64,000 nucleotides of DNA from Piscinibacter sp. XHJ-5 (GTDB taxonomy: Bacteria > Pseudomonadota > Gammaproteobacteria > Burkholderiales > Burkholderiaceae_C). Location: contig NZ_CP123228.1 of NCBI RefSeq assembly GCF_029855045.1, positions 496,001-560,000 of the forward strand, in the 5' to 3' direction. Below are positions 7,723-15,235 of this stretch, piece by piece. Within the stretch, counting starts at the first letter, position 1. The number at the start of each line of letters is the position of its first letter. Position numbers and translations under genes: made by a program. The notes under the pieces are model-generated. The model did not search any database and was not told the DNA's origin. It was given only the letters and a program-made list of their open reading frames with translations.

Positions 7723-8805
7723 TCAGCCTCTGCCCTTGGGCAGATAGCGCAGGTCCCCCATCGCTTCGAGGTGTTCGACGATGCACTCCTCGGAGTCGAC
7801 GCATTCCCCGAAGCCGAACTGCCGCAGCTTGATGGTCGACACGAGCGGCGGCACCGGAAACGGCCGGCGCGACGCCCAGGTCGCGTCGGCGTATTGCCAC
7901 GACAGGCCGACCAGCGCATCGAGATCGGCCACCCGCAAGGCGTCGCGCTCGGCGATGCTGCGCCACAGCGCCGCATGGCGCGGCATCTCTTCGCTCGGAC
8001 GCGAGGCCGTCGGCTCGCCGAGCGGCATCGCAAAGTGGCTGGCCAGCCGCTCGAAGAACGTGCCCCAGACGATCACGTCGCCATTGGCCACATTGAAGGC
8101 TTCGCCGTGGGCGCGCGGTTCACGCCAGGCCCACTCGACTGCGCTGGCGATGAGCCGTGCGTCGGTGCATTCGGTCAGCAGATGCGGGTGCCCCGGGAAC
8201 GCCAGCGGCTGCCCCCGCTCGCGCGACAGCACCGCATAGGCGCCGAGCGCCGCGACCGGATTCATCGCGCTGCCCAGTGCCACGCCGAGCACGATCTGGG
8301 GCCGGAAGACAGTCCAGCGAAAGCCCGCGCGCTCGGCACGCTCGGCCACCAGGTCCTGCTGGTCGAAGTAGAAGTTGGCGTGGTCGCGCAGCGCGTCGTG
8401 CTCGCGCGCGGGAACCCGCATCGGCCTGCCGGTGTGCACGCCGTAGGCCTTGGTGCCCTGCAGCAGCGTCAGATGCTGCAGCGGCGCGCCGTCGAGCGCA
8501 TCCAGCAGGTTGCGCAGCATCTGCGTGTTCAGCGCGACGTTGTCGGCGTCGCGCCAGCCTTGCACAAGGTCGGGCTTCTCGTTCAGCGCCGCATAGACCA
8601 CATGCGTGGTGTCGCGGTGCGGCGCCAGTGCGGCGAGCGTCGCATCGCGGTCGCGCAAGTCGGCCGAGATCCATGTCGCGTCGGGCGCGAAGTCGGCCGC
8701 ACGGCGGGCCAGGCCGACCACTTGCAAGTCGCCCCGCGCGGCGAACCGCTCCATCGCGGCACGCCCCACGACGCCGAGAGCTCCGACCACCAGCACCTTG
8801 TCCAT
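7723..8805 (-). CDS. PRISE-like SDR family oxidoreductase
   Basis: A 360-residue NAD(P)-binding protein. The N-terminus MDKVLVVGALGVVGRAAMER is the extended-SDR glycine motif. LLQGTKAYGVHTG supplies the lysine and NFYFDQQDLV the tyrosine of the atypical catalytic pair in PRISE enzymes (progesterone 5-beta-reductase/iridoid-synthase-like), replacing the usual YxxxK. The C-terminal half has FNVANGDVIVWGTFF. PRISE enzymes reduce activated C=C bonds of enones. It is the last gene of the leftward operon, 2 bases after the quinone-oxidoreductase-like gene, and a palindromic repeat array follows it. Reduction of an enone or dienoyl intermediate is plausible, but the substrate is not known. Confidence 0.82.
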   Translation of the reverse strand: MDKVLVVGALGVVGRAAMERFAARGDLQVVGLARRAADFAPDATWISADLRDRDATLAALAPHRDTTHVVYAALNEKPDLVQGWRDADNVALNTQMLRNLLDALDGAPLQHLTLLQGTKAYGVHTGRPMRVPAREHDALRDHANFYFDQQDLVAERAERAGFRWTVFRPQIVLGVALGSAMNPVAALGAYAVLSRERGQPLAFPGHPHLLTECTDARLIASAVEWAWREPRAHGEAFNVANGDVIVWGTFFERLASHFAMPLGEPTASRPSEEMPRHAALWRSIAERDALRVADLDALVGLSWQYADATWASRRPFPVPPLVSTIKLRQFGFGECVDSEECIVEHLEAMGDLRYLPKGRG

Positions 8806-8807
8806 GA

Positions 8808-9788
8808 TCAGCGCCCCGTCGTCAGCACGACCTTGCCCTTGACCTTGCGCTCCATCACGTCGCGAAGCGCGTCGGCCGCCCGTTCGAGCGGGTAGCGCGC
8901 CGAGATGTGCGGCCGCACCTTGCCGGCCTTGAACCAGGCCAGCAGCTCCTGCAGGTTCGCTTCGTTGCGACGCGGCTCGTTGCGCGTGAACGCACCCCAG
9001 AACACGCCGACGATGGCGCAGCCCTTGAGCAGCGCCAGGTTCAGCGGGATGCTCGGAATGCTGCCTGCCGCAAAACCGACCACGAGAAACCGGCCGTTCC
9101 AGGCCATGCTGCGCAGTGCCGGCTCGCTGAGGTCGCCGCCCACCGGGTCGTAGACGACGTCGACGCCGCGATCGGCGGTCAGCGCCTTGATGCGCTCGCG
9201 CAGGTCATCGGTGCTGTAGTTGATCGTCTCGTCGGCGCCATGCTCGCGGCAGGTCGCGAGCTTGTCGTCGCTCGACGCCGCCGCGATCACGCGCGCGCCC
9301 ATCGCCTTGCCGAGCTCGACGGCGGCCAACCCGACGCCGCCGGCCGCGCCCAGCACCAGCAGCGTCTCGCCAGGCTGCAGCGCAGCGCGGTCCTTCAGCG
9401 CGTGGTGCGAGGTGCCGTAGGTCAGCACAAAGGTCGCAGCGGTGTCGAAGTCCATGCCGTCGGGCATCGGGATGATGCGCTTGGCCTCCGCGACGACCTC
9501 CTCGGCATAGCCGCCCCAGGTCGTCGCAGCGATCACGCGATCACCGGGCGCGATGCCGGTCACGCCGGGTCCGACGGCGCGGACGATGCCGGCCACTTCG
9601 CCGCCCGGCGAGAACGGCAGCTCGGGCTTGAACTGGTACTTGCCCTGGATGATCAGCGTGTCGGGAAAGTTCACTCCGGCGGCGTGCACCGCGACGAGCA
9701 CCTGGCCCTCACCCGGCTTGGGTGACGGCACGTCCTCGACCACCAGCTCCGACGGCGGCCCGTAGCGCTTGCACAGCACGGCCTTCAT
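8808..9788 (-). CDS. NADPH:quinone oxidoreductase-family (zinc-free MDR) enzyme
   Basis: A 326-residue medium-chain reductase. MKAVLCKRYGPPSELVVED opens a GroES-like domain that includes VNFPDTLIIQGKYQFKPELP and GDRVIA. The nucleotide-binding motif LLVLGAAGGVGLAAVELGKA follows at about residues 142-163. The end KVKGKVVLTTGR is typical of the quinone-oxidoreductase branch. No zinc-ligand cysteine pattern is seen. Members reduce quinones or enoyl/acryloyl-type double bonds with NADPH. It overlaps the preceding CoA-transferase by 4 bases (ATGA) and precedes the PRISE-like SDR by 2, so all three are translated together. Confidence 0.9.
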   Translation of the reverse strand: MKAVLCKRYGPPSELVVEDVPSPKPGEGQVLVAVHAAGVNFPDTLIIQGKYQFKPELPFSPGGEVAGIVRAVGPGVTGIAPGDRVIAATTWGGYAEEVVAEAKRIIPMPDGMDFDTAATFVLTYGTSHHALKDRAALQPGETLLVLGAAGGVGLAAVELGKAMGARVIAAASSDDKLATCREHGADETINYSTDDLRERIKALTADRGVDVVYDPVGGDLSEPALRSMAWNGRFLVVGFAAGSIPSIPLNLALLKGCAIVGVFWGAFTRNEPRRNEANLQELLAWFKAGKVRPHISARYPLERAADALRDVMERKVKGKVVLTTGR

Positions 9789-11014
9789 TGCGTCACCACG
9801 CCTTGCTTCGTCAGGCGCTCGATCTCGGCGTCATCGATGCCGAGCAAGTCGCGCAGCACTTCGGCGGTGTGCTCGCCGAGCAGCGGCGGCGGGCGCTTGT
9901 ATTCGAGCGGCGTCTCGGAGAACTTGAGCGGATTGCCCACGACCTTCATCGTTCCGGCGAGCGGATGCGGGATGGTGTGGACGAGCTCGCGATGGCGGAT
10001 CTGGGGGTCGTCGAAGACCTGACGGAAGTCGTTGATCGGCCCGCTGGGCACGTTGGCAGCGCTCAGCAGCGGCATCCATTCGGCCATGGTCCGCTGTTTC
10101 ATGGCGCCGGCGACGATGGGCAGCAGCACCTGCTTGTTCTCTACGCGCTGCGACGTCGTCGAGAAGCGCTCGTCTTCGAGCAGTTCGGTGCGGCCTATCA
10201 CCTTGCACAGCTGCGCGAACTGCTTGTCGTTGCCGACCGCGATCATCATCTTGCCGTCGGCGCAATCGAAGTCGCCGTAAGGCGCGGTCAGCTGCGAGCC
10301 GAGGCCCACCCGCTGCGGCAGCACGCCGGCAACGAGATAGCTCATCGCCATCGACGACACGGCGGCCACCTGCGCGTCGAGCAGCGACAGGTCGATGTAC
10401 TGGCCGCGGCCGGAGACGGTGTCACGGTGATGCAGCGCCGCCAGCACGCCGATCGTCGCGTAGAAGCCCGCCGTCAGGTCCGACACCGGGTAGCCGGCGC
10501 GTTGCGGCCCGGCGCCAGGCTCGCCTTCGGGTGCGCCGGTCAGGCTCATCACGCCGCTCATCGCCTGGAAGATCAGGTCGTAGCCGGGCAGGTGGCTGTA
10601 CGGCCCTGATTGGCCGAAGCCGCTGATCGAGCAGTAGACGAGGCGCGGATTGAGCTCGCGCAATGATTGCTGGTCGAGCCCGTAACGCTTCAGGTCGCCG
10701 GCCTTGAAGTTCTCGACCACCACATCGGCTTTCTCGGCCAGCCGGCGGATCAGGGACTGGCCCGCCGGTTGGGCCATGTCGATCGTGATCGAGCGCTTGG
10801 CGCGGTTGGTCGCGAGAAAGGTCGATCGCTCATCGGTGTCGTTGCCGGCGGTGTCCTTGAGGCGCGCGCCCTGCTGGCGCAGGTCGTCGCCGATGCCGGG
10901 GCGCTCGACCTTGATCACGTGGGCGCCGAAGTCCGCGAGCATCTGCGTCGCCCACGGGCCCGACAGAACGCGGCTCAGGTCCAGCACGCGGATGTTCGAA
11001 AGCAGTCCACTCAT
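9785..11014 (-). CDS. CaiB/BaiF-family (class III) CoA-transferase
   Basis: A 409-residue protein that moves CoA from a donor thioester to a carboxylic acid. The N-terminus reads MSGLLSNIRVLDLSRVLSGP, then FGAHVIKVERPG. The region IDLSLLDAQVAAV at about residues 195-210 carries the aspartate expected to form the acyl anhydride. GFGQSGPYSHLPGYDLI and PAGEPGAGPQR-like segments are typical. I prefer this ATG to one ten codons earlier (11044): GAGGA lies 8 bases upstream, and the longer form would overlap the MaoC gene. It sits 10 bases after maoC and overlaps the quinone-oxidoreductase-like gene by 4. Confidence 0.9.
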   Translation of the reverse strand: MSGLLSNIRVLDLSRVLSGPWATQMLADFGAHVIKVERPGIGDDLRQQGARLKDTAGNDTDERSTFLATNRAKRSITIDMAQPAGQSLIRRLAEKADVVVENFKAGDLKRYGLDQQSLRELNPRLVYCSISGFGQSGPYSHLPGYDLIFQAMSGVMSLTGAPEGEPGAGPQRAGYPVSDLTAGFYATIGVLAALHHRDTVSGRGQYIDLSLLDAQVAAVSSMAMSYLVAGVLPQRVGLGSQLTAPYGDFDCADGKMMIAVGNDKQFAQLCKVIGRTELLEDERFSTTSQRVENKQVLLPIVAGAMKQRTMAEWMPLLSAANVPSGPINDFRQVFDDPQIRHRELVHTIPHPLAGTMKVVGNPLKFSETPLEYKRPPPLLGEHTAEVLRDLLGIDDAEIERLTKQGVVTQ

Positions 11015-11024
11015 GGGCAAGTCC

Positions 11025-11888
11025 TCATGCTGCAAATTCGGCAAAGCCGTTGTTGACGACGACGACGCTGCGCGCCGGCACCGTCGTTCGAAAGGTCACC
11101 TGGCCCGGGGCGTCGCGCCAGATTTCGAGCCGCAGCGTCTCACCCGGGAACACCGGGGACGAGAAGCGCCCGCCCATGGCACGCAGCGCCGTCGGGTCGC
11201 TGTCGGCGACGCGCTTGACCAGGCCGTGGCCGGTCACGCCGAAGGTCGCCAGGCCGTGCAGGATCGGCCGCTCGAAGCCGGCGTCGCGAGCGGTGGCCGG
11301 GTCCGAATGCAGCGGGTTGTAGTCGCCCGAAAGGCGGTAGATCAGCGCCGTCTGCGGCGAGGTCGGAATGTCGATGTGGGTGTCGGGCGCGCGCTCGGGG
11401 ATCGGATGCGGGGGGCTCAGCACCTTGGCCGGCCCGCCGAAGCCGCCGTCGCCGCGGCAGAACACCGTCTGGCGCACGGTGGCGAGCAGGTCGCCGCTGG
11501 CCTGGTCCGTGATCTCGCGCTCGACGAAGATCAGCGCGCCGCGTCGCTCGCCCTTGTCGACCAGGTCGACGATGCGGCTGGCGCCGACGACATGGCCCGC
11601 GCTCGGCAGCGGCTTGTGGATGCGCACCGCATGCTCGCCGTGCACCGTCTTCACCCAGTCGAGGCCGAACGCCGGGTCGCGCTGCCAGAAGCCGGGGTAG
11701 CCGAGCACGTTGGCCAGCGTCGGCTCGACCTTCAGGCGGGTCTCGTCGACGAACGGCAGGTCGGTTTCGTCCATCGGGTCGAGGCCGACGCCGATGCCCA
11801 GCGCGTAGAGGATGCAGTCGCGCGCGGTGTAGCGCTGTTCGATGCGCGGAATTTTCGCGGCGAGCAGTTGTTCGGGATCGATGGTCAT
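11025..11888 (-). CDS. MaoC-family (R)-specific enoyl-CoA hydratase, double hot-dog type
   Basis: A 287-residue protein resembling the hydratase-2 part of peroxisomal multifunctional enzyme 2. It begins MTIDPEQLLAAKIPRIEQRY. The catalytic hydratase-2 motif YRLSGDYNPLHSDPATA lies at about residues 188-204, followed by HGLATFGVTGHGLV. The first half is a degenerate hot-dog and the second half is active, as is usual for this length. It hydrates 2-enoyl-CoA thioesters. Its position directly after the thiolase-like and DUF35 genes copies the arrangement of steroid side-chain degradation, where a MaoC hydratase hands its 3-hydroxyacyl-CoA to an aldolase. Confidence 0.9.
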   Translation of the reverse strand: MTIDPEQLLAAKIPRIEQRYTARDCILYALGIGVGLDPMDETDLPFVDETRLKVEPTLANVLGYPGFWQRDPAFGLDWVKTVHGEHAVRIHKPLPSAGHVVGASRIVDLVDKGERRGALIFVEREITDQASGDLLATVRQTVFCRGDGGFGGPAKVLSPPHPIPERAPDTHIDIPTSPQTALIYRLSGDYNPLHSDPATARDAGFERPILHGLATFGVTGHGLVKRVADSDPTALRAMGGRFSSPVFPGETLRLEIWRDAPGQVTFRTTVPARSVVVVNNGFAEFAA

Positions 11889-11896
11889 GCGGATGC

Positions 11897-13048
11897 TCAG
11901 AGGGTGGCGGCCGTGCCGAGGATCGCGGTGGCCTGGCTCGAGAGCACGCCGCCGTTGGCATGCGCGAGCGAGAGCTCGACGCCGTCGATCTGGCGCGCAC
12001 CGCATTCGCCGCGCAGCTGCTGCACCGATTCGATCAAGGTGAACAGTCCGTACATGCCGGGGTGGTTGCACGACAGGCCGCCGCCGTTGGTGTTGACCGG
12101 CAGCTGCCCGCCCGGGGAGATGGCGCCGCCGGAGACGAGCGCGCCGGCCTCGCCCTTGGCGCAGAAGCCGAGGTCCTCGAGGAACAGCAGCGTGTTGATC
12201 GTGAACGCGTCGTAGACCATCAGGTGGCGGATGTGCTTCGGGCCGACACCGGCCATCGCATAGGCGCGCTGGCCGGATTCGACTGCGCAGGTCGTCGCGA
12301 GATCGGGCATCGCCGAGATCTGGCGGTGGCTGACCGCGACGCCTGTGCCGAGCACGTACGCCGGCTTGCGCGGCAGGTCGCGCGCACGCTCGGCCCGGGT
12401 CACGACGATCGCCGCGCCGCCATCAGTCACGAGGCAGATGTCGGCGCGGGTCAGCGGGTCGCTGACCATCCGCGAGCTCAGCACCTGGTCGCGCGTCAGC
12501 GGGTCGCGCACATAGGCGTCGGGGTTCAGGCGTGCCCAGTCGCGCGCGGCCACTGCCACGTCGGCGAGCTGTGCGCGGGTCGTGCCGTACTCGTGCATGT
12601 GGCGCGCGGCGGCGAGGGCATAGCTCGAGATCGGGTAGCGCGGCTTGAACGGCGCCTCGTAGGGTTGCGGGTCGGGCATCGCGGCGAGCTTGCCGCCCGC
12701 GGTGAGCTGGTTCGACCCATAGCAGATCAGCGCTGTGTCGCACAGGCCGTTGACCAACGCCGACATGGCCGATTGCAGGTGGAACAGGAACGATGCACCG
12801 CCCACCATCGTGCCGTCGGCATGACGCGGGTTGATGCCCAGTCGCTCCGCGACGTTGAGCACCGGCAGGCCCGATGTCGACATCGCGCAGAACAGGCCGT
12901 CGACGTCGCCCATGCGCAGCCCGCAATCCTCGAGTGCGAGGACGGCGGCTTCCTGCAGCTGATCGAACGGCGAGCGGCCGGGCGCGTTCCAGCGCTTCGT
13001 GTTGCCGATGCCGACGATCGCGGTCTTGCCTCTCAGGGGGTGGCTCAT
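11897..13048 (-). CDS. SCP2-type thiolase-like protein (possible Ltp2-type aldolase subunit)
   Basis: A 383-residue thiolase-superfamily protein starting MSHPLRGKTAIVGIGNTKRW. Typical segments are DGLFCAMSTSGLPVLNVAE, MVGGASFLFHLQSAMSAL, YDAFTINTLLFLEDLGFC and GGGLSCNHPGMYGLF. The position where a thiolase has its nucleophilic cysteine (around GGASF) has none, as in SCP2-like proteins that work as retro-aldolases with a DUF35 partner. The start ATG overlaps the DUF35 stop by 4 bases, so the two are coupled and probably form a complex. Family knowledge allows either thiolysis of 3-ketoacyl-CoA or retro-aldol cleavage. The lack of the cysteine favours the second, but this is inference. Confidence 0.85.
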   Translation of the reverse strand: MSHPLRGKTAIVGIGNTKRWNAPGRSPFDQLQEAAVLALEDCGLRMGDVDGLFCAMSTSGLPVLNVAERLGINPRHADGTMVGGASFLFHLQSAMSALVNGLCDTALICYGSNQLTAGGKLAAMPDPQPYEAPFKPRYPISSYALAAARHMHEYGTTRAQLADVAVAARDWARLNPDAYVRDPLTRDQVLSSRMVSDPLTRADICLVTDGGAAIVVTRAERARDLPRKPAYVLGTGVAVSHRQISAMPDLATTCAVESGQRAYAMAGVGPKHIRHLMVYDAFTINTLLFLEDLGFCAKGEAGALVSGGAISPGGQLPVNTNGGGLSCNHPGMYGLFTLIESVQQLRGECGARQIDGVELSLAHANGGVLSSQATAILGTAATL

Positions 13049-13434
13049 GCGGCGGCTCCATCGGCGAGGGTGAAGACGACGTACGGCTCGTCGCCGGCGA
13101 CGATGCGGCCGCTGACACGCTGGCCGATGCGCACCTCTTGCGACGGCACGTCTTCGATGCGACTCATCATCCGCGCGCCGCCTTCGAGCTCGACCAGCGC
13201 GACGTTGTAGTCGCCCGCCTTGTCGCGCACCGTGGTCGCCGTGTACACGGTGCCCGCACCCGGCGACAGCCGCCAGGTCAGGCGCGGGCTGCCGCAGCTG
13301 CGGCACACGAGCGCCGGCGGAAACCGCACCGACGCGCAGTCCTCGCAGTGCTGCAGCATCAGGCGTCCCTCGTTGAGCGCCTGCAGGTATTGCGCATCGG
13401 GCCCGGGCCCGTCGAATCTCGGATCGGTGGCCAT
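13045..13434 (-). CDS. DUF35 zinc-ribbon/OB-fold acyl-CoA-associated protein
   Basis: A 129-residue protein with an N-terminal rubredoxin-like zinc ribbon, LMLQHCEDCASVRFPP followed by LVCRSCGSPRLTW, giving two CxxC pairs at about residues 29-32 and 43-46. An OB-fold follows, with AGTVYTATTVRD and VSGRIVAGDEPYVVFTL. DUF35 proteins are obligate partners of SCP2-type thiolase-like enzymes. Here the thiolase-like gene follows with a 4-base overlap. The start MATDPRFDGPGP lies 5 bases after the enoyl-CoA hydratase stop. Confidence 0.92.
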   Translation of the reverse strand: MATDPRFDGPGPDAQYLQALNEGRLMLQHCEDCASVRFPPALVCRSCGSPRLTWRLSPGAGTVYTATTVRDKAGDYNVALVELEGGARMMSRIEDVPSQEVRIGQRVSGRIVAGDEPYVVFTLADGAAA

Positions 13435-13439
13435 CTTGA

Positions 13440-14204
13440 TCACCTCCCCTGCCAGACCGGCTTGCGCTTTTCGGCGAACGCGGCCGAGCCTTCGCGGGCG
13501 TCGGCCGACGTGAACACGTGCTCGGTCAGCGCCTTCTGCCTGTCCCACATCTCGGCGCTCGTCCAGTCCTGCGACTCGACGACGACACGCTTGCTCGCCG
13601 CGACCGACAGCGGGCCGTTGGCGGCGATCGTCTGTGCCAGCCGGCGCGCTTCGGCCAGCGCTTCGCCGGGCGCGGTGAGCCGGTTGATCAGCCCGTACTG
13701 ATGGGCCCGCGGGGCAGGGAACATGTCGCCGGTCAACGCAAGCTCGAGCGCGATGCGGTAGGGCAGCTGGCGCGGCAGCCGCATCAGGCCGCCGGCCGTT
13801 GCGGCCAATCCGCGCTTGACCTCGGGCACGCCGAATTGGGCGTTCTCGGCCGCGACGACCAGGTCGCAGGCGAGCACCATCTCGAAGCCTCCGGCCAAGG
13901 CGTAGCCTTCGACCGCTGCGATGAGCGGCTTGCGCGGCGGCTGCAGCGTGAGCCCGCCGAAGCCGCGTCCCGGGATGCTCGGCCGCTCGCCGCGCAGGAA
14001 GCCCTTCAGGTCCATGCCGGCGCAGAAGGTGCCGCCGGCACCGGTGACGATGCCGATCCGCAAGTCGTCGCGGCGGTCGAGGTCGTCGAGCGCGGCGGCG
14101 ATCAGCTGTGCCGCCGCAAGTGTCATCGCGTTGCGCGCCTCGGGGCGATTGATGGTGATGGTCTGGATGCCGTCTTCGACGGTGACGAGAACTTCAGCGC
14201 TCAT
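13440..14204 (-). CDS. Enoyl-CoA hydratase/isomerase family protein
   Basis: A 254-residue crotonase. The oxyanion-hole region GTFCAGMDLKGFL is near residue 58. GYALAGGFEMVLACD (about residue 105) and GVPEVKRGLAATAGG (about residue 125) supply the two catalytic glutamates of a classical hydratase. The C-terminus ends in the EGSAAFAEKRKPVWQGR form seen in hydratases. It lies between the HSD10-like SDR (35 bases upstream) and the DUF35 gene (5 bases downstream) in the leftward operon. It probably hydrates a 2-enoyl-CoA whose alcohol is then oxidised by the SDR. Confidence 0.92.
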   Translation of the reverse strand: MSAEVLVTVEDGIQTITINRPEARNAMTLAAAQLIAAALDDLDRRDDLRIGIVTGAGGTFCAGMDLKGFLRGERPSIPGRGFGGLTLQPPRKPLIAAVEGYALAGGFEMVLACDLVVAAENAQFGVPEVKRGLAATAGGLMRLPRQLPYRIALELALTGDMFPAPRAHQYGLINRLTAPGEALAEARRLAQTIAANGPLSVAASKRVVVESQDWTSAEMWDRQKALTEHVFTSADAREGSAAFAEKRKPVWQGR

Positions 14205-14239
14205 GCGTGAATGCCTTTCTGTTCGGGATGTGTCGGAGC

Positions 14240-15004
14240 TCAGCGCGGCGCCATGCGCAGCGCGCCGTCCAGGCGGATCGTTTCGCCGTTGAGCATCGGG
14301 TTGCTGACGATGTGCATCGCGAGCTGCGCGTATTCGTCGGGGGCGCCGAGGCGGGCGGGATGCGGCACCGATGCGCTCAGCGTCTTGCGCGCTTCCTCGG
14401 AAACGCGCGCGAGCATCGGGGTGTCGAAGATGCCGGGCGCGATCGTGCAGACGCGGATCGCCTTGCTCGCCAGGTCGCGCGCCGCGACGATCGTCATGCC
14501 GACCACGCCGGCCTTCGACGATGCATAGGGGATCTGGCCGATCTGCCCCTCGTAGGCCGCCACCGACGCCGTCAGCACGCAGACCCCGCGCTCGCCGTCG
14601 ACGAGCTCGTTGCGTGCCATGCGCACGGCGGCGAGTCGCAGCGTGTTGAAAGTGCCGATCAGGTTGGTGCGGATGATGTTCTCGTAGTTCGCCAGCGAGC
14701 CGGGTGAGCCGTCCTTCTCGATCAGGCGCACCGGTCCGCCGCGGCCGGCGCAGTGGATCAGCACGCGCAGCGGGCCGAGCGATTCGGTGACATCGAGCGC
14801 AGCGTTCATCTCGGCCTCGCTGGTGACGTCAGCAGCCGCGAAGCGCACGTTCTGGCCGAGGCTCTTGGCGATCTCTTCGCCCTGCGACGAGGGCAGGTCG
14901 GCAATGACGACCCTCGCGCCTTGTTCAAGCAGTCGCTTGACGCTGGCCAGGCCGAGGCCAGATGCGCCGCCGGTGACGAACGCGGTGATTCCTTGAGTCT
15001 TCAT
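14240..15004 (-). CDS. SDR oxidoreductase, 3-hydroxyacyl-CoA dehydrogenase type 2 (HSD10)-like
   Basis: A 254-residue classical SDR: MKTQGITAFVTGGASGLGLA (cofactor motif), LIHCAGRGGPVRLIEKDG, and the catalytic serine and YASSK in LTASVAAYEGQIGQIPYASS. The sequence pattern, including APGIFDTPML and VSNPMLNGETIRLDGALRM, is that of HSD10-type enzymes. These oxidise 3-hydroxyacyl-CoA or 2-methyl-3-hydroxyacyl-CoA with NAD. It is the first gene of the leftward operon. The divergent SBP gene starts at 15236, with two operator-like palindromes between. Confidence 0.93.
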   Translation of the reverse strand: MKTQGITAFVTGGASGLGLASVKRLLEQGARVVIADLPSSQGEEIAKSLGQNVRFAAADVTSEAEMNAALDVTESLGPLRVLIHCAGRGGPVRLIEKDGSPGSLANYENIIRTNLIGTFNTLRLAAVRMARNELVDGERGVCVLTASVAAYEGQIGQIPYASSKAGVVGMTIVAARDLASKAIRVCTIAPGIFDTPMLARVSEEARKTLSASVPHPARLGAPDEYAQLAMHIVSNPMLNGETIRLDGALRMAPR

Positions 15005-15041
15005 GCGAGCTTGCTCCGAGTGGGTGAACTGCGTCGATACT

Positions 15042-15059
15042 ACATACCCACTAGTATCT
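15042..15059. promoter_or_regulatory. Candidate TetR-type operator, site 3
   Basis: ACATACCCACTAGTATCT has a perfect left half and a weaker right half of the ACATACC-N4-GGTATGT pattern. It lies 38 bases upstream of the HSD10-like gene's start and so is placed to control the leftward operon. Confidence 0.45.
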
Positions 15060-15153
15060 TTGCAAGGAGGGCGATCAAATTGACCATGCGCGCCACTCGG
15101 TGTGTACGAGTAGAAACCACCGTCACGTCGGAAGCAGGGTTGTTGACCACAAA

Positions 15154-15171
15154 ACATACCGCATGGTATGG
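15154..15171. promoter_or_regulatory. Candidate TetR-type operator, site 4
   Basis: ACATACCGCATGGTATGG matches the pattern with six of seven bases in the right half. It lies 65 bases upstream of the first substrate-binding-protein gene and is placed to control the rightward operon, which includes the tetR gene. The whole divergent gap 15005-15235 contains no gene. Confidence 0.55.
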
Positions 15172-15235
15172 TGCGGGCACGCGATCGGTTCGATTGACCG
15201 TTCGATGCCCGTACCCGATCCCAACAGGAGACCCG

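Noticed and set aside
11015..11044. Earlier ATG for the CoA-transferase (adds ten residues)
   Set aside because: It would overlap the maoC end and lacks family similarity, whereas the later ATG has GAGGA at 8 bases.
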